Assembly: GCF_036046055.1 (NCBI RefSeq)
Contig: NZ_CP107939.1
Location: 5,704,001-5,768,000 of the forward strand
DNA: 64,000 nucleotides
Direction of reading: 5' to 3'
Origin: Nocardia sp. NBC_00403
Lineage (GTDB): Bacteria > Actinomycetota > Actinomycetes > Mycobacteriales > Mycobacteriaceae
Position numbers and translations under genes: made by a program. This document shows, piece after piece, positions 9,024-19,359 of this stretch (its first letter is position 1; every line of letters begins with the position of its first letter). The notes beneath the pieces were generated by a model. That model saw only the letters and a program-made list of their open reading frames with translations, ran no database searches and had not been told where the DNA came from.

Positions 9024-10190
9024 ATGCTGCGTGCAACGATCCCACTGGGCCGGGTCGCGGGCATTCGAGTCGGCGCGCACTGGTCTACGCTGGTCACCCT
9101 CGGACTGTTCACCTATCTTCTCGGCCGTTCACTGGCCGATACGCACGGGAACTCGGTGGCGGTCTGGCTGGTGGCTGCGGCGGGCGCGGTCGGTCTGCTC
9201 GCCACGCTGCTGGGTCATGAACTGGCACACTCGATCGTCGCGCGCCGCCGCGGCACCCGGGTCGAACGCGTCGTGCTGTGGCTACTCGGCGGCGTCTCCG
9301 AACTCGGTGAAGAACCGAAAGATCCGCGCTCGGACCTGCGCATCGCATTGGCCGGACCGGTCACCAGCCTCGGGATCGGCATCATCGTGCTGGTCGTCGC
9401 GAACCTCGTCGGCAGCCTGGTGAGCGGACCGGTGCCGGATATGCTCGGCTGGCTCGGCGCGATGAATATCCTGCTGGCCGTATTCAACCTGCTGCCCGGC
9501 GCACCACTGGACGGCGGCCGCGTACTGCGCGCACTGATCTGGCGACACACCGGCGACCAACTGCGCGCCACCACCATGGCCGCGCAGAGTGGCAGGATCC
9601 TCGGACTCGGTCTGCTCATCCTGGGCGGCGCCGAGATGCTACTGGTCGGCAATGGCGGTGGACTCTGGCTGATGCTGCTCGGCTGGTTCCTCTACTCGGC
9701 CGCCAATGTCGAGCTCGCCGCTGCCGGGCTGCGACATCGGCTGGGCGACACCCGGATCCGTGACGTTATGACCGAACACCCACTGTCGATTCCTGCGGCC
9801 TGGTCCATCGAGGACCTGTTGCACTCGCAGATCGTGCATACCGATCACCGGGTATTTCCGGTCACCGACCCGGCAGATCGACCGATCGCTGTGCTCGCGT
9901 GGTCCGATCTCACGGCATTGCCCGCCGCGGCGCGCGCCACCACCGCGGTGCGCACAGTCGCCCGCCCCCTGCCACCGACAGCCCGAGTGTCCGGCGACGA
10001 ACTGCTCAGCGCCGTGGCGGCCAAGGTGGTCCTGCGACCCGACTTCGATGTCATCACCGCGATCGACCCACACGGCCGACTCATCGGAGTGGTCACCGCG
10101 ACGGATCTCACGCTCGCCGTCCAGCGCAGCGCGCTCGGTCTGCCCGTCCGCCGATCCGAACGGTTTCGACCACCGAATACCGCACCCTGA
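9024..10190 (+). CDS. Site-2 protease (M50 family) with C-terminal CBS pair, Rip3/Rv2625c-like
   Basis: An integral membrane zinc metalloprotease of 388 residues. The zinc site HELAH is at about 65-69 and the second motif [13 protein letters not shown] at about 155-167, whose aspartate (163) is the third ligand. Several hydrophobic segments span residues 20-215. A pair of CBS domains occupies roughly 240-385 and may sense adenine nucleotides. Domain order matches Rv2625c (Rip3), a DosR-regulon member. The start lies one base after the DUF2267 stop. The likely role is cleavage of a membrane protein such as an anti-sigma factor; the substrate is unknown. Confidence 0.92.
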   Translation: MLRATIPLGRVAGIRVGAHWSTLVTLGLFTYLLGRSLADTHGNSVAVWLVAAAGAVGLLATLLGHELAHSIVARRRGTRVERVVLWLLGGVSELGEEPKDPRSDLRIALAGPVTSLGIGIIVLVVANLVGSLVSGPVPDMLGWLGAMNILLAVFNLLPGAPLDGGRVLRALIWRHTGDQLRATTMAAQSGRILGLGLLILGGAEMLLVGNGGGLWLMLLGWFLYSAANVELAAAGLRHRLGDTRIRDVMTEHPLSIPAAWSIEDLLHSQIVHTDHRVFPVTDPADRPIAVLAWSDLTALPAAARATTAVRTVARPLPPTARVSGDELLSAVAAKVVLRPDFDVITAIDPHGRLIGVVTATDLTLAVQRSALGLPVRRSERFRPPNTAP

Positions 10191-10230
10191 CAAGATAATT
10201 CGGCCCTTTGCGGGTGATAGGAGGCTTTCC

Positions 10231-12255
10231 ATGAGCCCTACGCAAGTCGAGCAGGAAACGCCGCGGCCGATCTTCCGGGATCGGCACGAAGCGGGCCGGG
10301 TGCTCGCCGGTTTACTCGGACACTATCGCGGCGATCCGGATGTCCTGGTGCTCGGACTGCCGCGTGGCGGTATCCCGGTCGCCTGGGAGGTCGCCGCGGC
10401 GCTGAACGCACCGATGGACGCACTGGTCGTGCGCAAACTCGGCGCCCCCGGTCATCCCGAGTTCGCGATCGGCGCACTCTCCACCGGCGGCCGCATCGTG
10501 CTCAACGACGATATGGTGCGCGCACTGCGGCTGACCGCCGATCAGGTGCGCCGCATCGCCCGCGACGAGGCCCAGGAGATGATCCGGCGCGAGGCCGCCT
10601 ATCGCGCCGACCGGGGCCCGATCGAGGTGGCCGGGCGGACGGTGATCCTGGTGGACGACGGATTGGCCACCGGCGCGAGCATGTTCGCAGCCATCGAGGC
10701 GATCCGGGCAGGCGAGCCGAAGCGGATCGTCGTCGCGGTCCCCGCCGCGCCGGAGTCGACCTGCCGGGAGCTCGGTGCCTCCGTCGACGAAATGGTGTGC
10801 GCGACAATGCCTTCGCCGTTCCGCGCGGTCGGCGAATGGTTCTGGGACTTCACCCAGGTCACCGACGAGCAAGTGCGTACTCTGCTCGGCATCTCGACCA
10901 CCGGAGTCGCCGTCCCGCCCATCGACACCGCGGCGACCATCCGGGCCGCGGCCATCGACGCGCCCGACGGCGTCCCGCCTATCCAGGTGCTCGAGGAACT
11001 CATCGGCGACGCCCAATTCGTGCTGATCGGCGAGAGTTCGCACGGCACACACGAGTTCTACCGGGCCCGCGCGGTGATCACGCGCTGGCTGATCGAGGAG
11101 AAAGGCTTCACCGCGGTCGCCGCCGAGGCGGACTGGCCCGATGCCATTCGGGTGAACCAGTACGTGCACGGGCGCGGCAACGACACCAGCGCCGAACAGG
11201 CGCTGCGCGGATTCGAACGATTTCCGACCTGGATGTGGCGCAACACCGAGGTCCGCGAATTCGTCATCTGGCTGCGCGCACACAACGCCGAACAACAACG
11301 CGACAACCGAATTCAGACCGGCTTCTATGGTCTGGACCTCTACAGCCTGCACCGCTCGATGCACGAGGTCGTGGACTACCTCGACCGCGTCGATCCGAAG
11401 GCCGCGCAGCGCGCCAAGATTCGCTACGCTTGCTTCGACCACGTCGCGGGCGATGACGGCGAGGCCTACGGCTTCGCCGCCGCCTTCGGTGCGGGCAAAT
11501 CCTGTGAAGCCCAAGTGATCCGGCAACTGCTCGAACTGCAGCGCCTGGCCATCGCCCGCGGCGAGCAGGAAGCCTATGCCGCTGACGAACAGTTCGACGC
11601 GCTGCGCAATGCCTGGTCAGTGCGCGACGCCGAGGCCTACTACCGAGCCATGTTCGGCGACCGAGTGTCCTCGTGGAATCTGCGTGACCGGCACATGGCC
11701 GACACCCTCGACGCACTCGCCACCCATCTGGACCGCTCCGGCGGCTCCGGCGCCAGAATCGTGGTGTGGGCGCACAACTCCCACGTCGGCGATGCCCGCG
11801 CCACCGAACTGGGCAGCGAAGGCGAACTCAACCTCGGCCAACTGATCCGCGAACGCCACGGCGACGCCTGCCACATCATCGGCTTCAGCACCTGCTCGGG
11901 CACGGTCACCGCCGCGCAAGATTGGGGTGGGCCCACCATCCGCGAAACCGTACGCCCCGCACTGCCATCCAGCGTTGAAGAGCTGTTACACGACACCGGC
12001 AACCCGGAATTCCTACTCCGCATGGATATTCCTGGCGAGGTCACCGACCTGCTGCGTCAACCGCGCCTACAGCGCGCCATCGGCGTGGTATACCGCCCCG
12101 GCACCGAACGCCAGAGCCACTACTTCCACACCAGACCCGCCGACCAATACGACGCCCTCATCCACATCGACCACACCACCGCACTGGAGCCACTGGAACC
12201 AAGCGGCGAATGGATCGCGGGCACGATCCCCGAGACGTACCCGTCTGGTTTGTGA
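10231..12255 (+). CDS. Phosphoribosyltransferase-erythromycin esterase fusion (Rv2030c-like)
   Basis: A 674-residue two-domain protein. Residues 15-225 form a type I phosphoribosyltransferase with the PRPP-binding loop [10 protein letters not shown] at 141-150. Residues from about 255 on form an erythromycin-esterase-like domain with [10 protein letters not shown] and the histidine motifs AEADWPDA and [11 protein letters not shown]. The same fusion exists as Rv2030c of M. tuberculosis, a DosR target whose reaction is not established. The ATG at 10231 has TAGGAGG seven bases upstream; a longer in-frame reading into the protease gene is not supported. Third gene of the operon that begins at 8357. 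Confidence 0.92.
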   Translation: MSPTQVEQETPRPIFRDRHEAGRVLAGLLGHYRGDPDVLVLGLPRGGIPVAWEVAAALNAPMDALVVRKLGAPGHPEFAIGALSTGGRIVLNDDMVRALRLTADQVRRIARDEAQEMIRREAAYRADRGPIEVAGRTVILVDDGLATGASMFAAIEAIRAGEPKRIVVAVPAAPESTCRELGASVDEMVCATMPSPFRAVGEWFWDFTQVTDEQVRTLLGISTTGVAVPPIDTAATIRAAAIDAPDGVPPIQVLEELIGDAQFVLIGESSHGTHEFYRARAVITRWLIEEKGFTAVAAEADWPDAIRVNQYVHGRGNDTSAEQALRGFERFPTWMWRNTEVREFVIWLRAHNAEQQRDNRIQTGFYGLDLYSLHRSMHEVVDYLDRVDPKAAQRAKIRYACFDHVAGDDGEAYGFAAAFGAGKSCEAQVIRQLLELQRLAIARGEQEAYAADEQFDALRNAWSVRDAEAYYRAMFGDRVSSWNLRDRHMADTLDALATHLDRSGGSGARIVVWAHNSHVGDARATELGSEGELNLGQLIRERHGDACHIIGFSTCSGTVTAAQDWGGPTIRETVRPALPSSVEELLHDTGNPEFLLRMDIPGEVTDLLRQPRLQRAIGVVYRPGTERQSHYFHTRPADQYDALIHIDHTTALEPLEPSGEWIAGTIPETYPSGL

Positions 12256-12272
12256 CCAACGACCGATGCAGC

Positions 12273-12590
12273 ATGTTCGCGATGACCGTGCCAAGTCGAC
12301 GGCGAGCAACAGATCTGCGGCTCGCCGTCGCCGGTGTGCTGCTGACCATGCTGGGCGCCCTGGCCACCGGGTCCGCCGCGCTCGTGCGCGTAGACCGCGA
12401 ACTGTTTCTGCGCGTCAACGCACTCCCCGACGCGCTGTACCGGCCGCTCTGGCTGCTACAGCTGACGGGCGTGCTGGGCGCACCGCTACCCGACGACGGG
12501 TCCATCGGCCCTGATCCGGGAGCCGTACGCCCCTGGTCGCGCCGTGGGCTCGGTTGCGACACTGCAGTTCCACCGACGAAAGACCGATGA
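12273..12590 (+). pseudogene. Truncated PAP2-type phosphatase N-terminus
   Basis: The first 70 or so residues resemble the start of a PAP2 membrane phosphatase: two hydrophobic stretches followed by LFLRVNALPDALYRPLWLLQ, parallel to LFRVINDLPSWVAPVLWVIM in the next gene. Similarity then stops and the remaining 35 residues look out of frame. None of the PAP2 catalytic motifs (KxxxxxxRP, SGH, SRxxxxxH) is present. Its TGA overlaps the ATG of the following gene (ATGA). It is best read as a decayed duplicate of the neighbour's first domain. Confidence 0.6.
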
Positions 12591-15019
12591 CGATGACGGC
12601 TGAGGCGACACGGATCGAGGCGGTGCCGGCCGGCGTGACACCGACCTCGGCGTCGCAGGCCACGACCGCAGCCGACATCCCACCCCGGGCCCGAGTCGTC
12701 GAGCGGCATGCGGGCGATGCCATCCGAGTCGTGCTCGGCCTGGTGGCACTGACCATTTCAGCGCTGGCGGCCCGCCATACCGAGGTGCCGCAACTCGAGG
12801 TCGACCTGTTCCGGGTGATCAACGACCTGCCCTCGTGGGTGGCGCCGGTCTTGTGGGTCATCATGCAGCTGGGCACCATCGGCGCGGTCGGCGTCGCGGC
12901 GGGCGCGGCGCTGGTGGCGCGGCGGTTCCGGATGGCCCGCGACATCGCCGCGGCGGGCGTGCTCTCCTATCTGCTCGCCATCGAGGTGAAAACGCTGATC
13001 GGTCGCGCGCGACCGGATGTCCTGCTCAACGAGCTGAACCTGCGCACACACCAGGGCGGACTCGGCTTCGTCTCCGGGCACGCTGCGGTCGCGGCAGCTA
13101 TGGCGGCCGCGGCGAGCCCGTGGCTGCCCCGGCCCTGGCGACGCGCCGTCTGGGCGCTTGCCGGAGCGGTCGCCCTGTCGCGGGTCTTCGTCGGGGCGCA
13201 TTTCGTGCTGGACGTTTTCGGCGGCGCGGCGCTGGGTTGGACGGTTGCCGCCGCGCTGCACCTACTCTGGGGCGCTCCCGTGCACCGCGCTGAGGCGCCT
13301 GCGGTGCTGCGGGCTCTTACCGCCGCCGGACTGCGCCCGGTGCGGGTCATCCCCGCGGTCCTCGACGCGCGTGGGTCCCGGCCGTTCTACGTCACCACCG
13401 AGACCTGTGAGCTGTTCGTGAAGGTAATCGGCTATCACGAACGCAATGCCGATGTGCTGTTCAAACTGTTCCGGCACCTCATATTCCGGGAGGTCGAGGA
13501 CGAATCGCCGTTCGCGACCCCGAAACAGAAGGCCGAACATGAAGCGTTCCTGACTCTGCTGGCCCGACGCGCGGGCGTGCGCACGCCGACGATCGCCTCG
13601 GTCGGCGTCGCCGCGAGCGGTGACGCGTGGATCGCCGAAGAACGCGTTCCGAGCCGCAATCTCGCCCGCACGGTGTCCGGCCCGATCTCCGACGAATCCC
13701 TGTGCGATATCTGGTGCCAGATCGCGCTGTTGCGCGCAGCCCGCATCGCCCACCGCGATCTGCGCCTGGCCAATATCCTCATCGACGAACAGGACGCACC
13801 GTGGATCGTCGATTTCGGCTTCGGCGAATCCGGCGCCTCCGACCATCTGCTCGACGCCGACGTCGCCGAACTGCTCGTCTCGATGAGCTTCAAGGTCGGT
13901 CCGGAACGTGCGGTCGCGACGGCGCATATGGTGCTCGGCACCGACGCGTTGACCAGCGCGACGCCCCTGCTCCAGCCGCTGGCGCTGGCCGTGGCCACCC
14001 GCCGCGCGACCCGGCATCAGCCTCGCCTGCTGCACGAACTGCTTGCCACCATCGCGGATACGACCGGTGTGGCGGCCGTCGTACCGGAGGTGCTGGTGCG
14101 GTTCCGTTGGCGCACCCTCGGCTGGATCGCCGCGACGATCTTCGCGACCTATGTGCTGCTACCGCGGGTCGGTCAACTCGGCACCACCATCGCCACCCTG
14201 GACGACGCGCAATGGCAATGGCTGGCCGGCGCCTTGGCGATGTCGGTGGTGACCTATGCGGCGGCGGCGCTGGTACTGATGGGAGCGAGTCCCCGCCCGC
14301 TCGCATTCGGCCGCACAATGAATGTGCAACTGGCGACCTCGTTCGCCAACCAGCTGGTGCCCTACGGCATCGGAGGTACCGCGGTCAACGAACGCTATCT
14401 GGAACGTTCCGGGATGACCAGGGCCACCGCCGTCGCCGCCGTCGCACTGACAGTCGCCTCGGGCGCGATCCTGCATGTCATCGAGCTCGTCGGAGCGGGA
14501 GTGTGGCTCGGCCGGACCCGAGTGCTGCTGAGTTCCGCACTGCCCAGCGGCTGGGTGCTGCTCATCGGCTTCGTGGCCGTGATGACCGTGCTCGGCGGCG
14601 CCGTCGCGCTGCTGCTGCGTCGCCCTGACCAGCTCGCCCAGGTGCGGAGCGCGGCCGGTTCGATGACCGATGTGCTGCGCAGGCCACGACGTGCCGCGAT
14701 GGTGATCGGCGGCCAAATCTGCGTAAATGTCGCTTACGTTGCGGCCCTAGGTTTTTCAGTACAAGCATTCGGCGGACACCCGTCCGCGGCCCTGGTCGCC
14801 GCCGTCTTCCTCGGCGGGGCGGCGTTGGGCGCGGCCAGCCCGACCCCGGCGGGCCTCGGTGTGGTCGAGGCCGCCCTGGTGGCCGGTCTCATGGTGGGCG
14901 GTGTGCCCAGCGCGTCGGCGGTCGCCGGTGTCCTCGCCTACCGGTTGGCGACCTTCTGGATCCCTGGCGCTATCGGGTTCGTCTCCCTCAAATCCCTGCA
15001 ACGTCAACGGATGCTGTGA
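12587..15019 (+). CDS. Fusion of PAP2 phosphatase, kinase-like domain and LPG-synthase-type flippase domain
   Basis: An 810-residue membrane protein with three parts. Residues about 40-225 form a PAP2 lipid phosphatase (KTLIGRARPD, SGHAAVAAAM, SRVFVGAHFVLD). Residues about 255-450 resemble a small kinase/phosphotransferase fold with HRDLRLANILID and the metal-binding IVDFGFGE. Residues about 475-800 hold eight or so membrane segments of the lysylphosphatidylglycerol synthetase/YbhN flippase family (TSFANQLVPYGIGGTAVNER, SPTPAGLGVVEA). The combination suggests processing and movement of a phosphorylated lipid across the membrane, which is inference. The ATG overlaps the stop of the preceding relic, so it may be expressed from the 8.3 kb operon. 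Confidence 0.88.
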   Translation: MTMTAEATRIEAVPAGVTPTSASQATTAADIPPRARVVERHAGDAIRVVLGLVALTISALAARHTEVPQLEVDLFRVINDLPSWVAPVLWVIMQLGTIGAVGVAAGAALVARRFRMARDIAAAGVLSYLLAIEVKTLIGRARPDVLLNELNLRTHQGGLGFVSGHAAVAAAMAAAASPWLPRPWRRAVWALAGAVALSRVFVGAHFVLDVFGGAALGWTVAAALHLLWGAPVHRAEAPAVLRALTAAGLRPVRVIPAVLDARGSRPFYVTTETCELFVKVIGYHERNADVLFKLFRHLIFREVEDESPFATPKQKAEHEAFLTLLARRAGVRTPTIASVGVAASGDAWIAEERVPSRNLARTVSGPISDESLCDIWCQIALLRAARIAHRDLRLANILIDEQDAPWIVDFGFGESGASDHLLDADVAELLVSMSFKVGPERAVATAHMVLGTDALTSATPLLQPLALAVATRRATRHQPRLLHELLATIADTTGVAAVVPEVLVRFRWRTLGWIAATIFATYVLLPRVGQLGTTIATLDDAQWQWLAGALAMSVVTYAAAALVLMGASPRPLAFGRTMNVQLATSFANQLVPYGIGGTAVNERYLERSGMTRATAVAAVALTVASGAILHVIELVGAGVWLGRTRVLLSSALPSGWVLLIGFVAVMTVLGGAVALLLRRPDQLAQVRSAAGSMTDVLRRPRRAAMVIGGQICVNVAYVAALGFSVQAFGGHPSAALVAAVFLGGAALGAASPTPAGLGVVEAALVAGLMVGGVPSASAVAGVLAYRLATFWIPGAIGFVSLKSLQRQRML

Positions 15020-15532
15020 GGTGAGGCGCTGGCCCGTTGTACAGCGGCCGGAGCAACGCGACTCAGCTCGTCAGGGACGGCGCTATGCGGGGTGTCGGAT
15101 GACGCAGGTACGCAACGGTCCGACATGCCTTTGGCTGCGTTCACCGCGGCGTCGGCACCGGACCTCGTGCAGATACGAGAGCAATTCCGCGAGCTGTCGC
15201 GGCTATGGGATGCGATTCGGCACGAGTACTGGGCGGAGGTCGCTCCGCCCCTGAAACATTCACGAGGACGGCTGCGCCAGCGGACGACGACAAGCAGGTG
15301 AGGCCGGTGCCAACTGATCCGGAGTCGGCGCGGAATCGACAACTCGGCGCACGAGCCGGACGTGCGGGGTATCGGCTGGTATGCGCTCCTGGGTACCGTG
15401 CGACTGGGAGTTGCTCGACGCCGAAGACGGTACATGCCTCGAGGCGGGCCACCGCATCCGTACCTACCCACCGCGACCGACCGAGTCCTCGACGCGGTAA
15501 CTCGCTGAGGCCCAGAGGTTTTCGACTACCGG
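15020..15532. other. Intergenic stretch before the RafH gene
   Basis: Mostly without supported genes. One short rightward frame (15125-15301) contains a helical-looking segment, LVQIREQFRELSRLWDAI, but has no good ribosome site and no recognised family. It could be a small gene or a relic. Confidence 0.35.
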
Positions 15533-15568
15533 AGGACCTCGGTCATCTGGTCATGGGACCTTCGGCTC
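15533..15568 (+). promoter_or_regulatory. Tandem DosR-like boxes upstream of the RafH gene
   Basis: AGGACCTCGGTCAT (15533-15546, 10 of 14) and GGGACCTTCGGCTC (15555-15568, 13 of 14) start exactly 22 bp apart. They end about 85 bp before the GTG start of the hibernation factor gene, whose mycobacterial counterpart is DosR-dependent. Confidence 0.65.
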
Positions 15569-15652
15569 TTTCCGGTCAGCCCAGGCGAGGGTGAATCTGG
15601 GGGTGCCTGCCGAATGTGCTGTCACTATCGAAGAAGAAGGGGGACTGCCGCC

Positions 15653-16426
15653 GTGCGTACACCGTGCCCGAGTGAGTACCCGACGTTTCCCGATGTCGTT
15701 GTCTCTGTTCGGGGCCGAATCGCGGATCTCGAGATCGAACGGATAGGTAGTGCGGTCGGCCGGGTGTTGGCGCGGCGCGGGACCACCAGCGGGGCGCGGG
15801 TCCGAGTGACCGGTGCAAACTGCGATGACGGCCCGATGCTTGTGCAGGTGAATCTGCGCGTACTCGGCACGCCGACCCGCATCCAGACGATGGTCCCCGG
15901 CAAGGGTGTCGTACTGCCCGCGGTCGACCGGCTGGACAAGCAGATCTCCCGACTATCGGGACCGTGGCAGCCGTGGACTCTGCCCGATCCGACCCGATCC
16001 GCGCTGGCCGCACCGGGGGAAGGGGCAGTAGCGCGCCGCAAACCGTACTCACTGGCAACAGCGGATGTCCGTGTGGCGGTGGCGTCAATGGACGCAATGG
16101 ATTACGACGTGCACCTGTTCACCGACGCCGAGACCGGCGAGGATGCGATCGTTTATCGGGCCGCTCGCTCGGGGCTGCGGCTGGCTCGACAGCGGCATCA
16201 GCATTTACCGCGATTGCCCAACCCTCCGCGGGCGCTGCCACTGACGGTGCCCCCAAGTCCGCCGCCGGCCCTGCCAGAGGCCGAAGCGGTGAAACGGTTG
16301 TGCGAGCACGGCCTGCCGTTCCTGTTCTTCACCGACTTGGCCGACGGTCGCGGCCATCTGCTGTATCGCCGCTATGACGGCGATCTCGGCCTGATCTCAC
16401 CCAACCCGGCAAATCGGACGGCATAA
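15653..16426 (+). CDS. Long ribosome hibernation-promoting factor (RafH/Rv0079-like)
   Basis: A 257-residue protein of the sigma-54 modulation/S30AE family that stabilises idle ribosomes. The N-terminal half (VVVSVRGRIADLEIERI ... ARVRVTGA) corresponds to the ribosome-binding S30AE-like domain. The C-terminal part carries the dimerisation-type motifs MDYDVHLFTDAETGEDAIVY and LPFLFFTDLADGRGHLLY, ending RRYDGDLGLISP. The layout matches mycobacterial RafH, a DosR target active in hypoxia. GTG 15653 follows an AAGGGGG sequence; ATG 15614 is an alternative start. A fragment of a second such gene lies at 25.3-25.5 kb. Confidence 0.9.
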   Translation: MRTPCPSEYPTFPDVVVSVRGRIADLEIERIGSAVGRVLARRGTTSGARVRVTGANCDDGPMLVQVNLRVLGTPTRIQTMVPGKGVVLPAVDRLDKQISRLSGPWQPWTLPDPTRSALAAPGEGAVARRKPYSLATADVRVAVASMDAMDYDVHLFTDAETGEDAIVYRAARSGLRLARQRHQHLPRLPNPPRALPLTVPPSPPPALPEAEAVKRLCEHGLPFLFFTDLADGRGHLLYRRYDGDLGLISPNPANRTA

Positions 16427-16628
16427 CGAACGTAGCGGCATCGACCCCGCCCACGTCTCCATCCCCGCAGCCAACCCGAATGCTCGCGACGTCGAAGAAG
16501 GTAGGGCCGGAGCCCGGCAGAGCCTGCATGCTTGGTTCCTTATTTCGTTCAGTCGTCCCGGCTCACGCTTTCGCCGACACCCACTCGAACACCGGCGCGA
16601 ACATCCGACACGGTCCGCACCACGGAGC

Positions 16629-16982
16629 TCACAAATTGTGGTCGGTGTAGAACTCGGTGAACGCGGCGTAGGCGCGTGCGCCATAGACAGTGGCGGGGCC
16701 GCCGTTCATCAGGAAGGTGACGCCGATGGTCTCGGCCGCCTGCTCGGGGGTCGCCCCGTGTAGAACCGCCGCGTGCGCGTGCGCGGCGATGCAGCCGTCG
16801 CATTCCTTGCTCACCGCGATGGCAAGGGCGATCAGCTCTTTGGTTTTGGTATCCAACACACCGGCGGCGAACGCCGCATCGTGCAATTGCTTGTAACCGG
16901 CGTACACCTGCGGGATCGCGCGCCGCAGCTCGCGGGTCGGCGTACGCAGCTCGTCCCGGACCGTCGCACCGTAATTGCTCAT
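16629..16982 (-). CDS. Carboxymuconolactone decarboxylase/AhpD-like protein
   Basis: A 117-residue protein of the AhpD-like fold. It contains the redox motif ECDGCIAAHAHAA near residues 57-69, with the CxxC and the following histidine that define alkylhydroperoxidase-type members. The ATG at 16982 is preceded by AAGGAG five bases upstream. It is convergent with the RafH gene. Likely roles are peroxide or thiol-based redox reactions; the partner reductase is not nearby. Confidence 0.88.
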   Translation of the reverse strand: MSNYGATVRDELRTPTRELRRAIPQVYAGYKQLHDAAFAAGVLDTKTKELIALAIAVSKECDGCIAAHAHAAVLHGATPEQAAETIGVTFLMNGGPATVYGARAYAAFTEFYTDHNL

Positions 16983-17162
16983 CTCGCTCCTTACCAATTG
17001 TCCCTTGGGTCCACGGTGCACGTAGTCGGCCAGGCCGCGATGCGGTCTTTGGTCCTGTCCGCGGGCGGCTTTGGTCGCACACCTGGAGCAGTTGCGTCGC
17101 TGGCACAATGAATTTCGGCACTGGTGATCAAGCCGACCTGAACCGCCGACTGACATTGCGCC

Positions 17163-17285
17163 GCTCGACTGCTGGTCGGCATCATCACCGAGGCCGATCT
17201 GTCGCGGCAATTGGCGGAAGACACAGTCGGCGAATTCGTCGAAGCGATCTGCGCACCGAACCTGCCGAGTGCCACCCAGGCATGA
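17163..17285 (+). pseudogene. C-terminal fragment of an Hrp1-like CBS protein
   Basis: In one frame the sequence reads LVGIITEADLSRQLAEDTVG and continues EFVEAICAPNLPSATQA to a TGA at 17283-17285. This matches the last CBS motif and tail of hypoxic response protein 1 (Rv2626c), including the xxFVxAICxP ending. The first CBS domain and start codon are missing. In M. tuberculosis the Hrp1 gene lies next to Rip3 and a universal stress protein, and a universal stress protein follows here too. Confidence 0.7.
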
Positions 17286-17396
17286 ATCGGACTTCCCGCC
17301 CTCGGCTGGTGCCACCAGTTCGATGGACAGCATCACAAGGCGGCGACCGGCGTGCCATCTCGGTTCGATCCTGAGGTGGCGGGTGGCGCCGTCGTA

Positions 17397-17432
17397 GCGT
17401 CCTTCGGCCCACGGATCGGGGACCATCGCCAG
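17397..17432 (+). promoter_or_regulatory. Tandem DosR-like boxes upstream of a universal stress protein
   Basis: GCGTCCTTCGGCCC (17397-17410, 12 of 14) and GGGACCATCGCCAG (17419-17432, 10 of 14) start 22 bp apart and end 67 bp before the ATG at 17500. Confidence 0.55.
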
Positions 17433-17499
17433 CAGTTGGATCCGTCGGGAACTCGTACCGTTCGGGTATCCGGCTCAGCGCAGATCGAAGGGCTTCGCC

Positions 17500-18417
17500 A
17501 TGAACACGCAGCAGCGCGATAATTCACACCAGCTGGCCTCGGCACCGGTTGTCGTCGGCGTCGACGGGTCCGACGGAAGCGACCTCGCCGTCCGCTGGGC
17601 CGCCGAGCTCGCCGCGCAGCGCGGCCGCCGACTGCTCATCGTGCACGGCCTTGATCTCGTCGCGACCCAATCGCTGCTCGGCGGCTACCACGTGATACCC
17701 ACCTCCGTGGTCGAGACGGTCCGCACGCGCGGCACGAAAATCGTCGCCGCCGCACGCAGACTCGCCCACGAAATCGCACCCGGAGTGGACATCGCCACCG
17801 AGCTGTCCGATGCGAGCCCTTCCCGGCTGCTGATATATCTGTCGAAGACCGCATACCTTGTGGTGCTCGGCGCCACCGGCAATGCGGGAACCATCGCCCA
17901 CCTGGGCTCCACCCTGCTCGCGGTCACCAGCCACGGACACGGCAGCGTCGTCGTGGTCCGCCCGACCGATACCGAAGGCCAGATCCGCGACGATGGACCC
18001 GTCGTCGTCGGTATCGATGGCAGCCCCGTCGGCGAGGCGGCCATCGCGGCCGCGTTCGCCGAAGCATGCGACCGCAAGACCGAACTGATCGCCTTGCATT
18101 CCTGGAGCGAATGGCATTTCGGTGAATTCGCCGGACCTGCCGACCCTATGGCCGGGCCCGGCTTGGAAACCGCCGAGAACGCGGTGCTCGCTGAACGACT
18201 CGCCGGATGGACAGAGAAGTATCCCGACGTCCCGGTCACCCGCAAGGTGTACCGGGCCGGGCCGATGGATCGGCTGACGGAGTGGTCGAAATCCGCGCAA
18301 CTGGTCGTGGTCGGCAGTCGCGGCCGGGGCGGCTTCACCGGCCTGCTACTCGGCTCCACCTCCAATTTCCTCGTGCAGCACGGCCATTGCCCTGTCATGG
18401 TCACCCGAACCACGTAA
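17500..18417 (+). CDS. Universal stress protein, two tandem Usp domains
   Basis: A 305-residue protein made of two Usp domains (about 12-150 and 160-303), like Rv2623 and Rv1996. The second domain ends with the ATP-binding signature GSRGRGGFTGLLLGSTSNF; the first has a modified form (GATGNAGTIAHLGST). Such proteins bind ATP and influence growth arrest. The ATG has GAAGGG eight bases upstream. It is preceded by tandem DosR-like boxes and closely resembles the protein at 39.2 kb, including the LLIVHGLDLAVT-type first domain, indicating a recent duplication. Confidence 0.93.
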   Translation: MNTQQRDNSHQLASAPVVVGVDGSDGSDLAVRWAAELAAQRGRRLLIVHGLDLVATQSLLGGYHVIPTSVVETVRTRGTKIVAAARRLAHEIAPGVDIATELSDASPSRLLIYLSKTAYLVVLGATGNAGTIAHLGSTLLAVTSHGHGSVVVVRPTDTEGQIRDDGPVVVGIDGSPVGEAAIAAAFAEACDRKTELIALHSWSEWHFGEFAGPADPMAGPGLETAENAVLAERLAGWTEKYPDVPVTRKVYRAGPMDRLTEWSKSAQLVVVGSRGRGGFTGLLLGSTSNFLVQHGHCPVMVTRTT

Positions 18418-18470
18418 TGACAAGAAAATCCCGCACCGGATCGAGTATGGACCGCGCCCAGCGCTCAACT

Positions 18471-18506
18471 GTGCTGTTCGGTCCTTCGGTTGGGGACCTT
18501 CGGCCC
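18471..18506 (+). promoter_or_regulatory. Tandem DosR-like boxes upstream of the acetyltransferase
   Basis: GTGCTGTTCGGTCC (18471-18484; second half intact) and GGGACCTTCGGCCC (18493-18506; the consensus form) start 22 bp apart and end 72 bp before the ATG at 18579. Confidence 0.65.
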
Positions 18507-18578
18507 ATCCCGATCCGCCCGTTCAGAGATGCTTTGCTCGAGAAACAATTTCGATCTCGGAGGCTGGGAGTCCACAGC

Positions 18579-19058
18579 ATGATCACCTCGACCGAAACCA
18601 TCACCGTCCGCCCACTCGGCCCAGCCGATACCGCCACCGTCGCGGATCTGCACGCTGGGATGCCCGATAAGGACAGCCTCTTCCGAAATGTCGTGCCGCG
18701 TCCGACCGAGCTACCCAACGTCGCTCACGCCCTCGCCATCGGCGATCCGGCACACTGTGTGCTCGGCGCTTTCACCGACGACCGGATCGTCGGCCTCGGT
18801 AACTTCGTCGTGCTCGGCACGACCAAGACGGCCGAGCTCGCCATGACCATCGCTCCCGATCAGAACGACCGGACGGGCGCTTTCGGCCCCGACCTCCTTC
18901 ACCGCCTGGCGCAGCTCGCGCGTGACCGCGGCATCGAACGATTCATCGCCGAGTTGATTCCGGCGAATTCCAGGCTGATGCGGTTGGTCGTCGCCGCGGA
19001 CTTCACCGTGACGGCCTACCGCCAGAACCGTATCGCGCTAGTCGGCATCCAACTCTGA
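18579..19058 (+). CDS. GNAT-family acetyltransferase
   Basis: A 159-residue GNAT-fold protein. It begins MITSTETITVRPLGPADTAT. It contains a beta-strand/loop region (RIVGLGNFVVLGTTKTAELA) followed by the acetyl-CoA-binding helix region (LLHRLAQLARDRGIERFIAE) and ends with ANSRLMRLVVAADFTV. It resembles the acetyltransferase domain of actinobacterial cyclic-nucleotide-linked lysine acetylases but lacks a nucleotide-binding domain. GGGAG lies about eight bases before the ATG. A small-molecule or protein lysine substrate is possible. Confidence 0.85.
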   Translation: MITSTETITVRPLGPADTATVADLHAGMPDKDSLFRNVVPRPTELPNVAHALAIGDPAHCVLGAFTDDRIVGLGNFVVLGTTKTAELAMTIAPDQNDRTGAFGPDLLHRLAQLARDRGIERFIAELIPANSRLMRLVVAADFTVTAYRQNRIALVGIQL

Positions 19059-19359
19059 CGGCACAAAGCTGTTCGCCGCTGGTTTCGCCGCACCGCGTAG
19101 TGACATTCGAAATATGCTGGCAAACCCTACACCGCCGACATCCACGCCGAAAACTGCTGTGCCACCAAAGATCTCGGATCATCACTCGAATCGAAGCGCC
19201 CACAGAACACCATCGACTACCGAAAACAACCGCATCCTCGATGCGGGTCACACGGCCCGCAGTGTGAGCCGATCGTGTCAGCGGGCCGACGCGAACCCCC
19301 GGATAGCCGCCGACATGTCGGCCCTACGCTGAATGAATGTTGCACAGCGACACAGCAGA

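Noticed and set aside
16983..17426. Extension of the AhpD-like frame to 265 codons
   Set aside because: AAGGAG and the usual family start fix the ATG at 16982; the upstream part crosses the Hrp1 relic and DosR-like boxes.
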